Positions 1 through 9,515 of a stretch of 34,442 bases of DNA are shown piece after piece. Numbering within the stretch: the first letter of the stretch is position 1; every line of letters begins with the position of its first letter. This DNA is from Caulobacterales bacterium (GTDB taxonomy: Bacteria > Pseudomonadota > Alphaproteobacteria > Caulobacterales > Caulobacteraceae), in contig CANJOB010000009.1 in NCBI GenBank assembly GCA_947475655.1, forward strand, positions 1-34,442, given 5' to 3'. Under the pieces are notes generated by a model. It worked only from the letters and a program-made list of their open reading frames with translations, did not search any database and was not told the DNA's origin. The position numbers and the translations under genes are program-made.

Positions 1-1
1 G

Positions 2-571
2 CGAATTCTGGAGCGGCTGGGCTGCGAGGTCCGGATTTTCGATCCACGGGACTTGCCCTTGCCCGACGGCGCCCCCGTCGATCACCCCAAGGTGAAGGCG
101 CTGCGCGCGCTCTCGGAATGGTCGGAAGGCCAGGTGTGGTGCAGTCCCGAGCGCCACGGCGCGATTTCAGGCGTGATGAAATCTCAGATCGATTGGATAC
201 CGCTGGAGATCGGAAGCGTGCGACCCACTCAGGGGCGGACCCTGGCGGTCATGCAGGTCAGCGGCGGCTCCCAGTCCTTCAACGCGGTCAATACCCTGCG
301 CCTGCTCGGCCGCTGGATGAGGATGATCACGATTCCGAACCAATCCTCGGTAGCCAAGGCCTTCCAGGAATTCGAGGCGGACGGACGCATGAAGCCGTCG
401 AGCTACTACGACCGGGTGGTGGATGTGATGGAGGAACTGGTGAAGTTCACCCTGCTCACCCGCGACCGCGCCGACTATCTGGTCGATCGCTACAGCGAGC
501 GTAAGGCTGACGGCCGCATTCCGGAGCATGTGGCGTTGGCCGCTGCGGCGATGGATCACGAAGCCACCTGA
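2..571 (+). CDS. arsH: ArsH, NADPH-dependent FMN reductase of arsenical resistance (5' end outside the window)
   Basis: The open frame enters from the left edge at base 2 and ends in TGA at 569-571, giving about 189 residues. ArsH proteins are usually about 230-240 residues, so roughly 40-50 N-terminal residues lie outside. The visible part carries the family hallmark block: an [12 protein letters not shown] segment, then [28 protein letters not shown], and near the C terminus [19 protein letters not shown]. Known family members are flavodoxin-fold FMN oxidoreductases that oxidise trivalent organoarsenicals or reduce quinones and azo dyes using NADPH. The enzyme should be cytoplasmic. The rest of an ars operon, if present, would lie to the left. 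A TTG at 53 could serve as a start, but the frame stays open and ArsH-like ([14 protein letters not shown]) upstream of it, so the true start is earlier. Confidence 0.93.
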   Translation, partial: RILERLGCEVRIFDPRDLPLPDGAPVDHPKVKALRALSEWSEGQVWCSPERHGAISGVMKSQIDWIPLEIGSVRPTQGRTLAVMQVSGGSQSFNAVNTLRLLGRWMRMITIPNQSSVAKAFQEFEADGRMKPSSYYDRVVDVMEELVKFTLLTRDRADYLVDRYSERKADGRIPEHVALAAAAMDHEAT

Positions 572-710
572 AACACGGCCCAGTACGAAACCATGACCGG
601 CCTGCTGGAATATCTCATGCAGGACGGCTGTGGCGGCGCGCCGGAAATCTGCGCCTCTCTCGCTGATGTCGTTCTGTGCGGCCAGTGCGCACCCAGCGGA
701 AACGCCTGAA

Positions 711-1388
711 TCACTCCCGGCGCAGGATCTTCTCGGTCAGCAGGCTGCCCCACCAGCCGGCGCGGAAATCGGCCTTGATGGCGGCGGGATCGTAAGACTC
801 GCTGTTGACCCAGTCGAGGAAACTCAACCCCTTGGCCTCGCCCTCGGCCAGGTAGCGCTCGAACATGTAGTCGAGCACTCCGGTCTTGCCGACCTTGGCG
901 TGCAGATACTTCCACGACAGCTGCTTCATCGCCTCAGCGATCGGCTGGCCCAGCTGGAAATGGGCGTAGAGCACGCTCATCAGCCCAGCCCGGTCCGCGC
1001 CGGACTTGCAGTGCATGAAGGCCGGGTACTCGATCCGCTCGAACAGCGTCTTGGCCCCCAGCACCCGGGCGCGGGTCGGGACTTCGCGCGAGGTCACCAC
1101 ATGGTCGACCAGCGTCAGCCCCAGGCGTTCGCAGGCGTCGCGCTCCAGCAGGCTGAAACTGCCGTCGCCGCCGCGCAGGTTGATGATGGTCTTGATCCCC
1201 TGCGCCTTCAGCTCGGCCAGCTGCGCCGGCGAGGGCTGGTTGCCGCGCATCAGCCTGCCGTCGACCCAGTGCCGGTTCTTCACCAGCTTGCGCAGGAAGG
1301 CGTGGTCGCCCCACCACAGGTAGTCCTTCTCGGCCAGCCGGCGGCCCTGCGGCGTCGAAAGGTCGAACTTCGGCGGTGTAGCGGACAT
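711..1388 (-). CDS. PTP-like (CX5R) phosphatase, possibly acting on lipid A or envelope phosphates
   Basis: This is a 225-residue protein starting at the ATG read from 1388. The open frame extends much further upstream but becomes non-protein-like there. The cysteine-phosphatase signature HCKSGADRAG supplies the catalytic Cys127 and Arg133 (CX5R). It is preceded by the beta-strand TIINLRGGDGSF and by a candidate general-acid region around DHVVTSREVP. No signal peptide or membrane segment is visible. The family includes dual-specificity and tyrosine phosphatases. In Caulobacter a PTP-like enzyme, CtpA, has been linked to envelope integrity and lipid A dephosphorylation. The gene here is divergent from a lipid A / Kdo operon, which makes a lipid A related role plausible, but that is inference. 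The sequence alone cannot tell a protein substrate from a lipid one. Confidence 0.85.
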   Translation of the reverse strand: MSATPPKFDLSTPQGRRLAEKDYLWWGDHAFLRKLVKNRHWVDGRLMRGNQPSPAQLAELKAQGIKTIINLRGGDGSFSLLERDACERLGLTLVDHVVTSREVPTRARVLGAKTLFERIEYPAFMHCKSGADRAGLMSVLYAHFQLGQPIAEAMKQLSWKYLHAKVGKTGVLDYMFERYLAEGEAKGLSFLDWVNSESYDPAAIKADFRAGWWGSLLTEKILRRE

Positions 1389-1422
1389 GGCGCGGACATA
1401 GGGCCTTAGGGGCGCCGTGCAA

Positions 1423-1473
1423 AGAGCGCGCAGGGCAAAAGTGGCTACCGGCTTTGCCCGCCCAGCGCGCTCT
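1423..1473. repeat. Nested imperfect palindrome 1 in the divergent phosphatase / ABC exporter spacer
   Basis: The outer arms AGAGCGCGC (1423-1431) and GCGCGCTCT (1465-1473) are perfectly complementary over 9 bp. Inside them GGGCAAA (1433-1439) pairs with TTTGCCC (1453-1459). It lies between two divergent genes, so it is not a terminator for either. It could be a 5'-UTR structure or a REP-like element. Confidence 0.7.
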
Positions 1474-1485
1474 AAACTTTTGAAT

Positions 1486-1538
1486 CCCGAGCACGATTCA
1501 ACGATCAGGCTGCGCCTGATCGCATCGTGCTCTCGGGG
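1486..1538. repeat. Nested palindrome 2, REP-like intergenic element
   Basis: The outer arms GAGCACGAT (1489-1497) and ATCGTGCTC (1524-1532) enclose inner arms GATCAGGC (1503-1510) and GCCTGATC (1514-1521) around a TGC loop. The flanks CCC and TCGGG extend the pairing with one mismatch. Both stems are perfect. Elements of this GATC-rich style recur between genes in alphaproteobacteria. Only this copy was recognised in the window. Confidence 0.75.
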
Positions 1539-1583
1539 CGCCGCCTTGACACAGGCCGGCTCAGGGCCGACCTCGGACCAAGC

Positions 1584-3382
<1,799 letters not shown>

Positions 3383-3386
<4 letters not shown>

Positions 3387-4078
3387 GGCCGCTGAAGTCG
3401 GACGCAGTGGTGCGCGCCGCCGCGGCCCTGTTCACCGCCTATATCAAGGCCACCCTGGCCACCCTGCGCTGGACCCACGTCAACCGCGAGATACCCGAAG
3501 CCGCCTGGGCGCAGGGGGGGGCGGCGATCCTTTGCCTGTGGCACCAGGGCATCCCGATCTCGGCGCCCAGCTGGCCGGCGAAGGACGGGGCGCAGGACCT
3601 GCAGGTGCTGATCTCGCGCTCCAAGGACGGGGAGTTCATCGCCCAGGTGATGCAGCGGCTCGGCTTCGGCTCCATACGCGGCTCATCGAAGAAGAAGGCG
3701 GACGCGGCCAAGAACAAGAACGGCGAACAGGCCTTCCGCGAGATGGTCAGGACCTTAAGCGCCGGCAAGGCGGTGGCGGTGACGCCGGACGGCCCGCGCG
3801 GGCCGGCGCTGGAGATGCAGAAGGGCGTCGCCGCCCTGGCGCGGATCACCGGCGCGCCGGTGCTGATGGTCGGCCTGGCCGCCGCTCCCTGTGTGCGGCT
3901 CGATACCTGGGACCGCACCATCGTGCCCCTGCCGTTCGGCCGCGCCGCCATGGTCTGGGCCGGGCCCTTCCACGCCGGGCGCGACGACGACCCCGATGTG
4001 CTCACCGCGCAGTGGACGCAAGCCCTGCGCGCCCTCGACGCGCAGGCCCAGGCCATCGTCGGCGGTCAGCGGCATTGA
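3383..4078 (+). CDS. DUF374 family lysophospholipid acyltransferase-like protein
   Basis: This 231-residue protein starts at a GTG overlapping the exporter's stop. It carries the DUF374 hallmarks: LWHQGIPI near residue 53 (the acyltransferase histidine region), then SRSKDGEFIAQVMQRLGF, an RGSS segment, and the conserved VTPDGPRGP block about two thirds along. The fold is related to LPLAT acyltransferases that move acyl chains from acyl-ACP or acyl-CoA to glycerolipids or lipid A precursors. The exact reaction of DUF374 proteins is not established. Its place between the MsbA-type exporter and waaA in an apparent operon suggests work on lipid A or a linked membrane lipid. It has one hydrophobic N-terminal stretch and is probably membrane-associated. 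Confidence 0.85.
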
Positions 4079-4108
4079 TCGGGGCGCGCTGGAGTGGGAT
4101 GAAGGCAC

Positions 4109-5125
4109 ATGGCTGACACACACCGCCACGACCATCCGGGCCACGGGCACGACCGCAAGCACGGTCACCAGCATGACCATGGGCACGACCACGGGCACGC
4201 CCATGGCCACACGCACGGCCATGGTCATCACGGGCATGACCACGGGCACAGCCACGCCCCCGCCAACTTCGGCGCGGCCTTCGCCATCGGCGCGGCGCTC
4301 AACATCGGCTTCGTCGTCGCCGAGGCCGCCGCCGGCATCCTGACCGGCTCCCTGGCCCTGATCGCCGACGCCGGCCACAACCTCGCCGACGTGCTGGGCC
4401 TGCTGCTGGCCTGGGCCGCCGTCATCCTGGCCAAGCGCGCCCCGACCGCGCGCCGCACATACGGCCTGCGCAAGGCCACCATCCTGGCTTCCCTCGCCAA
4501 CGCCGGCCTGCTGCTGGTCGGAGTCGGGGTCATGGCCTGGGAATCGCTGATCCGGCTGGAGAACCCGCAGCCCGTCGCCACCGGCTGGATGGCCGCCGTC
4601 GCCGCCGGCGGGGTGGTCATCAACACCATCACCGCCCTGATGTTCATGCGCGGGCGCAAAGACGACATGAACCTGCGCGGCGTCTATCTGCACATGGCCG
4701 CCGACGCCGCCATCAGCGCCGGGGTGGTGGTGGCCGCCCTGGCCATCTACCTGACCAACTGGCTGTGGCTCGACCCGGCCGTGACCCTGGCCGTGCTGGC
4801 GGTGATCGTCGCCGGGACCTGGGGGCTGCTGCGCGACAGCCTGGACCTGGCCCTGGACGCCGCCCCGCGCGGCATCAACCCGATCCAGGTGCGCGAAGCC
4901 CTGGTCGCCCTGCCCGGCGTCGCCTCCGTCCACCATGTCCACATCTGGGCCATGAGCACCACGGAGATCGCCCTGACCGCGCACCTGGTGGCGCCCGGCG
5001 CCGGCGGGGAGCTGTTGAAGCGGGCGGCGGCGACGCTGAAGGACCAGTTCGGCATCGGCCACGTCACCCTGCAGATCGAGGACGAGGCGGCCAATTGCGA
5101 CGGGCCGTGTCCGGACCTGGCGTGA
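4109..5125 (+). CDS. Cation diffusion facilitator, CzcD/ZitB-type Zn(II)/metal exporter with His-rich N terminus
   Basis: This 338-residue CDF transporter has six predicted transmembrane helices. The first 50 residues contain 22 histidines in HGHDHGH-type runs, a cytoplasmic metal-binding leader. The metal site is visible as LIADAGHNLADV in TM2 (His and Asp ligands) and HMAADAAISAGVV in TM5. The C-terminal cytoplasmic domain carries the usual VHHVHIWAM metal-binding motif, and a CDGPC pair lies at the tail. CDF proteins export Zn(II), Cd(II), Co(II) or similar ions by proton antiport. A good ribosome site (GGAGTGGGATGAAGG) lies before the ATG, 30 bases after the previous gene. Its stop overlaps the waaA start (GTGA). 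Its place inside a lipid A operon is unusual and may be a later insertion or a linked zinc-homeostasis function. Confidence 0.92.
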   Translation: MADTHRHDHPGHGHDRKHGHQHDHGHDHGHAHGHTHGHGHHGHDHGHSHAPANFGAAFAIGAALNIGFVVAEAAAGILTGSLALIADAGHNLADVLGLLLAWAAVILAKRAPTARRTYGLRKATILASLANAGLLLVGVGVMAWESLIRLENPQPVATGWMAAVAAGGVVINTITALMFMRGRKDDMNLRGVYLHMAADAAISAGVVVAALAIYLTNWLWLDPAVTLAVLAVIVAGTWGLLRDSLDLALDAAPRGINPIQVREALVALPGVASVHHVHIWAMSTTEIALTAHLVAPGAGGELLKRAAATLKDQFGIGHVTLQIEDEAANCDGPCPDLA

Positions 5126-6387
5126 GCGCCCCGGCGCTGCGCGCCTATCGGCTGATGCTGGGCCTGGCCGAACCCCTCGCGCCGCTGATCCTCAAGCGCC
5201 GGTTGGCCAAGGGCAAGGAAGACGGCCCGCGTCTGGGCGAGCGGCTCGGCCGCACCAATCTCATCCGCTCTCCCGGTCCCCTGGTCTGGCTGCACGGGGT
5301 CAGCGTCGGCGAAAGCCTGTCGCTGTTGCCGCTGATCGAGCGCCTGCGCGGCGAGCGGCCGGGGCTGACCCTGCTGGTGACGTCGGGCACCCAGACCTCC
5401 GCCGCCCTGCTGGCGCGGCGCCTGCCGCAAGGTGTGATCCACCAGTACGCCCCGGTCGATGCGCCCGGCGCGGTGGCCCGCTTCCTCGACCACTGGCGGC
5501 CGGATCTTGGCGTCTTCGCCGAGGGCGACATCTGGCCCAACCTGCTGATGGCGGCGAAGGCGCGCGGCGTGAAGCTGGCCCTGGTCTCGGCCCGCATCAC
5601 CGAGAAGACGGCCAGGGGCTGGAGCGTGTTTCCGGCCTCCGCCGCCCTGGCGTTCGGGGCCTTCGACATCGCCCTGCCGCAGGACGAGGAATCGGCCCGC
5701 CGGCTGCAAGACCTGGGCGCCAACGTCACCGGGCGGCTGAACTTGAAACTGGCCGGCGATCCCCTGCCCGCCGACCCGGCGGCGCTCAAAGCGCTGAAGA
5801 GCGCCGTGGCCGGACGTCCGGTGCTGCTGGCCGCCTCGACCCACGGCGGCGACGAGCCCCTGGCGCTCGACGCCTACGCCCAGGCCGACCCTGACCGCAA
5901 ATCCCTGCTCGTGATCGTGCCGCGCCACGCCGAGCGTGGGCCGACCCTGGCCGAGACGGCGCGCGCCCGCGGCCTCACCGCCACCCTGCGCAGCGCAGGT
6001 GAAGCGCCCGCTTCGGGCCAGGTGCATGTGGCCGACACGCTGGGCGAGCTGGGGCTGTGGTTCCGAGTCGCCGCGGCCACCTACATGGGCGGGGGCCTCA
6101 CCGAGCGGATCGGCGGCCACAATCCGCTGGAGGCCGCGCGCCTGGATTGCCCGGTGATCAGCGGCCCGCGCGTCTCCAACTGGGCCGAAGTCTATGCCGC
6201 CCTGGGCGATGTCGGCGGGGTGACGGTGATCGAGACCGCCGCTGACTTGGCCGCCGCCTTCGCCCGTGCCCTGACCGATCCCGCCGCCATGAAGGCCCAG
6301 GCGGCCAGAGCCCGCGCCCTGGCCGACGGCCAGGCGGCGGCCATGGACGCCGGCTGGGCGGCCCTCAAGCCCCTGTTGCCCGCATGA
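5122..6387 (+). CDS. waaA: 3-deoxy-D-manno-octulosonic acid (Kdo) transferase
   Basis: This 421-residue GT-B glycosyltransferase starts at a GTG that overlaps the metal exporter's TGA. It transfers Kdo from CMP-Kdo to the lipid IVA acceptor at the inner face of the cytoplasmic membrane. Visible landmarks are VWLHGVSVGES near residue 55 (N-terminal Kdo-transferase domain), FAEGDIWPNLL around 133, LLAASTHGGDE in the linker, VPRHAERG, and the C-terminal donor-site block GGGLTERIGGHNPLEAAR. An N-terminal hydrophobic helix would anchor it in the membrane. Whether it adds one, two or more Kdo units cannot be read from sequence. Its end overlaps lpxK by four bases (ATGA), a coupled arrangement. Confidence 0.95.
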   Translation: MSAPALRAYRLMLGLAEPLAPLILKRRLAKGKEDGPRLGERLGRTNLIRSPGPLVWLHGVSVGESLSLLPLIERLRGERPGLTLLVTSGTQTSAALLARRLPQGVIHQYAPVDAPGAVARFLDHWRPDLGVFAEGDIWPNLLMAAKARGVKLALVSARITEKTARGWSVFPASAALAFGAFDIALPQDEESARRLQDLGANVTGRLNLKLAGDPLPADPAALKALKSAVAGRPVLLAASTHGGDEPLALDAYAQADPDRKSLLVIVPRHAERGPTLAETARARGLTATLRSAGEAPASGQVHVADTLGELGLWFRVAAATYMGGGLTERIGGHNPLEAARLDCPVISGPRVSNWAEVYAALGDVGGVTVIETAADLAAAFARALTDPAAMKAQAARARALADGQAAAMDAGWAALKPLLPA

Positions 6388-7499
6388 AGCTGAGCACCCC
6401 GCGCTGGTGGTACGTGCGGCGCGGCGCGCCCATGCCGATCACCCGCGCCCTGCTCACCCCGGTCAGCTGGCTGTGGGCGGCGGTCACCGCGCGCAAGCTG
6501 GCCAAGATCACGCCCACCGATCCCGGCGTGGCGGTGATCTGCGTCGGCAACCTGACCATGGGCGGGACCGGCAAGACCCCGGTGGTGCGCGAACTGCTTC
6601 GCCATCTGCGCAGCCGTGGCGTCGAGGCCCAGGGGCTGTCGAAGGGCCACGGCGGGCGCCTGATCGGGCCGGTGCTGGTCGACCCCGCCGTCCACCCCGC
6701 CGCGGACGTCGGCGACGAGCCGCTGATGCTGTCCCGCGACGCGCCGGTCTGGGTGGCGCTGGACCGCCTGGCCGGCGCCCAGGCCGCGGCGGCGGCGGCG
6801 GCCAAGGCCCAGGTGGTGGTTATGGACGACGGCCACCAAAATCCGTCGGTGCGCAAAACCCTGTCGCTGGTGGTGGTCGACGGCGAGACCCGCGACGACG
6901 AATGGCCATTCGGCGACGGGGCGGTATTCCCCGCCGGGCCGATGCGCGAGCCGCTTAAAGCCGGCCTGGCCCGCGCCGACGCGGTGGTGCTGCTGTTGCC
7001 GGCGGACTTGGCCGAGCCCGACCCGGCCCTGCTGGCGGTGCTCGCCCCAACCCCGGTGCTGATCGCCCGCCTGGTCCCCGACAAGGCCCCGCCGAAGAAA
7101 CCGGTCCTGGCCTTCGCCGGCATCGGCAAGCCTTGGAAGTTCGAACGCGCGCTGAAAGCCGCCAAGGCCAGGCTGCTCGATTTCGCCGCCTTCCCCGACC
7201 ACCAGCCCTATGACGAGGCGACCCTTAACCTGCTGGACCGCCAGGCGGCGGAAGGCGGAGGGGTGCTGCTGACCACCGAGAAGGACTGGGTGCGGCTCTC
7301 CCCCGAATGGCGGGCCAAGGTCACGCCCTGGACGGTGCGGGCGAGGTTCGAGGACGAGACCGCGCTGGACGCGGTGCTGGCGAAGGCGCTGCCGGCTCCC
7401 GCTTCTAAACTCCGCTCACCCCGGCGAAAGCCGGGGCCCGGTTCTGTCCAGGCTCCGCAGAAAGCAAAAAAGCCTGCGTCCCGGCTTTCGCCGGGATGA
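6384..7499 (+). CDS. lpxK: Tetraacyldisaccharide 4'-kinase with a repeat-encoded C-terminal tail
   Basis: The 371-residue product phosphorylates the 4' position of the lipid A disaccharide precursor using ATP at the inner membrane. The P-loop MGGTGKTPVVREL is seen with Lys64. VVMDDGHQN (the catalytic-base region), FPAGPMREP, AFAGIGKP and LLTTEKDWVRL are all family blocks. The conserved domain ends by about residue 340. The last 25-30 residues (LRSPRRKPGPG... to ...SRLSPG) are read entirely from an intergenic-type palindromic repeat. The natural end was therefore probably altered when the repeat inserted or expanded. It faces purD across 13 bases. Confidence 0.95.
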   Translation: MKLSTPRWWYVRRGAPMPITRALLTPVSWLWAAVTARKLAKITPTDPGVAVICVGNLTMGGTGKTPVVRELLRHLRSRGVEAQGLSKGHGGRLIGPVLVDPAVHPAADVGDEPLMLSRDAPVWVALDRLAGAQAAAAAAAKAQVVVMDDGHQNPSVRKTLSLVVVDGETRDDEWPFGDGAVFPAGPMREPLKAGLARADAVVLLLPADLAEPDPALLAVLAPTPVLIARLVPDKAPPKKPVLAFAGIGKPWKFERALKAAKARLLDFAAFPDHQPYDEATLNLLDRQAAEGGGVLLTTEKDWVRLSPEWRAKVTPWTVRARFEDETALDAVLAKALPAPASKLRSPRRKPGPGSVQAPQKAKKPASRLSPG

Positions 7500-7500
7500 A
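7417..7500. repeat. Two-arm palindromic intergenic repeat (GGC-GAAA-GCC type) overlapping the lpxK 3' end
   Basis: The left arm CCCCGGC-GAAA-GCCGGGG (7419-7436) and the right arm CCCGGC-TTTC-GCCGGG (7480-7495) are each hairpins and are also complementary to each other. A further inner pair, CAGGCT (7449-7454) with AGCCTG (7471-7476), extends one long cruciform. This is the dispersed repeat class common in Caulobacterales and other alphaproteobacteria. Lying between convergent lpxK and purD, its transcript hairpin may also act as a bidirectional terminator, though no T tract is present. Confidence 0.85.
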
Positions 7501-7512
7501 CGGGCTTTTGGA

Positions 7513-8778
7513 TTACAGCGCCCGCCAGCCGATGTCGCGGCGGTGGAAGCCGCCCGGCCATTTGATCGCGTCGACCGCGGCATAGGCGCGGTCGCGGGCC
7601 ACCCGCAGGTCCGACCCCCGCGCGCAGACGTTCAGCACCCGGCCGCCCGCCGCCGTCAGCGAGCCGTCCGCGCCCCGCGCCGTGCCGGCATGGAAGACGG
7701 TGACCTCCGCGCCGAAATCCGCTTCCGCGCCCTCGATCACCGAGCCGGCCTTGGGCGCCTCGGGATAGCCTTCCGCCGCCAGCACCACACAGACGCCGGC
7801 CTCGTCGCGCCACACCGGCCGCGGTAGGCTGCTCAAGGTCCCGGTGGCGCAGGCCAGCAGGTAGGGGATCAGGTCGCTTTCCAGCCGCAGCATCAGCACC
7901 TGGCATTCGGGGTCGCCGAAGCGGGCGTTGAACTCCACCAGTTTGGGGCCGTCCGCGGTGAGCATCAGCCCGGCGTAGAGCACGCCGACGTAGGGGTAGC
8001 CCTCGGCCGCCATGGCCCGCACGGCCGGTTCGATCATCTCGATCCGCGCCTGCTCGGCCAGTTCGGGGGTGAGGATCGGCGCCGGCGAATAGGCGCCCAT
8101 GCCGCCCGTGTTGGGGCCCTGGTCGCCGTCGAAGGCGCGTTTGTGGTCCTGGGCGGCGCCGAACAGAATCGCGGAGCGGCCGTCGGTGAGGGCGAAGAGG
8201 GAGGCCTCCTCGCCCTGCATGAAGTCCTCGATCACCACCTGCGCCCCGGCGGCGCCGAAGCGGCCGCCGAGCATGTCGCGCACGGCGGCTTTCGCCTCGG
8301 CCAGGTCGGCGGCGATGACCACGCCCTTGCCGGCCGCCAAGCCGTCGGCCTTGATCACGTAGGGCGGGGGCAGGGTCTGCAGAAAGGCGTCGGCCTTCTC
8401 CGCGTCGTCGAACACGCCGTGGCCGGCGGTCGGCAGGCCGTGGCGGGCGCAGAAGTCCTTGGTGAAGGCCTTGGATGTCTCCAGCCGCGCCGCCAGTTGA
8501 GACGGGCCGAAACAGGGGATCGACAGGGCCGCCAGGCGGTCGGCCAGACCCTTTTCCAGCGCGCTCTCGGGACCGACCACGACGAGGTCGGCGGCGATCT
8601 CCCGCGCCAGGGCGACAAGGCCGTCGACGTCGGTGGCGGAGACGGCGCGGACCTCGCAGACGCGCTCGATGCCCGGATTGCCGGGCGCGGCGACCAAGCG
8701 TTTGAGCAGCGGCGATTGCGCGATCTTCCAGGCCAGGGCGTGTTCGCGCCCGCCCGACCCCACCAGCAGAATGTTCAT
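7513..8778 (-). CDS. purD: Phosphoribosylamine-glycine ligase (GAR synthetase)
   Basis: This 421-residue ATP-grasp enzyme joins glycine to 5-phosphoribosylamine, the second step of de novo purine synthesis, in the cytoplasm. It opens with MNILLVGSGGREHALAWK, the classic PurD N terminus. YVIKADGLAAGKGVV, QDHKRAFDGDQGPNTGGMGAYSP, GVLYAGLML and VEFNARFGDPECQ follow in order and cover the ATP-grasp and active-site segments. Length is normal for the family. It begins 31 bases after the phoB stop on the same strand, so read-through from the phoU-phoB transcript is possible. It ends convergently with lpxK next to the palindromic repeat. Confidence 0.97.
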   Translation of the reverse strand: MNILLVGSGGREHALAWKIAQSPLLKRLVAAPGNPGIERVCEVRAVSATDVDGLVALAREIAADLVVVGPESALEKGLADRLAALSIPCFGPSQLAARLETSKAFTKDFCARHGLPTAGHGVFDDAEKADAFLQTLPPPYVIKADGLAAGKGVVIAADLAEAKAAVRDMLGGRFGAAGAQVVIEDFMQGEEASLFALTDGRSAILFGAAQDHKRAFDGDQGPNTGGMGAYSPAPILTPELAEQARIEMIEPAVRAMAAEGYPYVGVLYAGLMLTADGPKLVEFNARFGDPECQVLMLRLESDLIPYLLACATGTLSSLPRPVWRDEAGVCVVLAAEGYPEAPKAGSVIEGAEADFGAEVTVFHAGTARGADGSLTAAGGRVLNVCARGSDLRVARDRAYAAVDAIKWPGGFHRRDIGWRAL

Positions 8779-8809
8779 GCCGCGCGTGTCGCGCGACAGG
8801 AGGGGAAGA

Positions 8810-9508
8810 TCAACCCTCGAAGTCGATCGAGTAGCCGGCCGAGCGGACGGTGCGGATCGGATCGAACTCCTCGCCTTCGCTTAAAGCTCGCCTCAGGCGG
8901 CCGACATGCACGTCGACGGTGCGCACCTCGACATAGACCTCCGAGCCCCACACCGCGTCGAGCAGCTGCTCGCGGCTGAACACCCGGCCCGGGTGCTGGA
9001 TCAGGTGGCGCAGCAGCCGATACTCGGTCGGGCCCAGCCGAACGGGCCGGCCGGCGCGGCGCACGCGGTGCGCGGCCTGGTCGATCTCGATGTCGCCCAG
9101 CGCCAGCCGCTCCTCGGCCAGGGCCGGGCGGATGCGGCGCAGCACGGCGCGCACCCGGGCGTTGAACTCGGTCATGGAGAAGGGCTTGACCATGTAGTCG
9201 TCGGCGCCGGTGTCGAGGCCGCGCACCCGGTCGCTCTCCTCGCCGCGCGCGGTCAGCATGATGATCGGCAGATTGCGGGTCTCGGCCCGGCCGCGCAGGC
9301 GGCGGCAAACCTCGATGCCGCTCACCTTGGGCAGCATCCAGTCGAGGATGACGATGTCGGGCGCCTGTTCCTCGACGATCATCAGGGCCTCCTCGCCGTC
9401 GGCGGCGACCCCGACCCGGAACCCCTCCTTCTCGAGGTTGTACTGCAGCAGGGCGCAGAGGCTTTCCTCGTCCTCGACCACCAGCACATAGGGTTGGGAG
9501 ACGCTCAT
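8810..9508 (-). CDS. phoB: Phosphate regulon response regulator PhoB
   Basis: This is a 232-residue OmpR-type regulator with an N-terminal receiver domain and a C-terminal winged helix. The phospho-acceptor is Asp56 in VILDWMLP. The acidic pair is in VEDEE, and the conserved Lys is in MVKPFSM. The DNA-binding half has LGPTEYRLLRHLIQHPGRVFSREQLLDAVWG and VDVHVGRLRRAL, typical of PhoB. The ATG at 9508 is chosen because the receiver strand (YVLVVEDEE) begins right after it. Phosphorylated PhoB would bind PHO boxes, one of which is visible at 10246-10264. It follows phoU by seven bases, so the two are one transcription unit, with purD just downstream. Confidence 0.96.
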   Translation of the reverse strand: MSVSQPYVLVVEDEESLCALLQYNLEKEGFRVGVAADGEEALMIVEEQAPDIVILDWMLPKVSGIEVCRRLRGRAETRNLPIIMLTARGEESDRVRGLDTGADDYMVKPFSMTEFNARVRAVLRRIRPALAEERLALGDIEIDQAAHRVRRAGRPVRLGPTEYRLLRHLIQHPGRVFSREQLLDAVWGSEVYVEVRTVDVHVGRLRRALSEGEEFDPIRTVRSAGYSIDFEG

Positions 9509-9515
9509 GGGTGCT

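Noticed and set aside
572-710. Small gene between arsH and the phosphatase
   Set aside because: Short frames here show no ribosome site, domain or signal peptide. I see nothing supportable in this 139-base gap.
4109-4260. Apparent short tandem DNA repeat (CAC/CAT-GGG/GAC units)
   Set aside because: It simply encodes the His-rich leader of the metal exporter; codons vary and there is no repeat structure beyond the protein.
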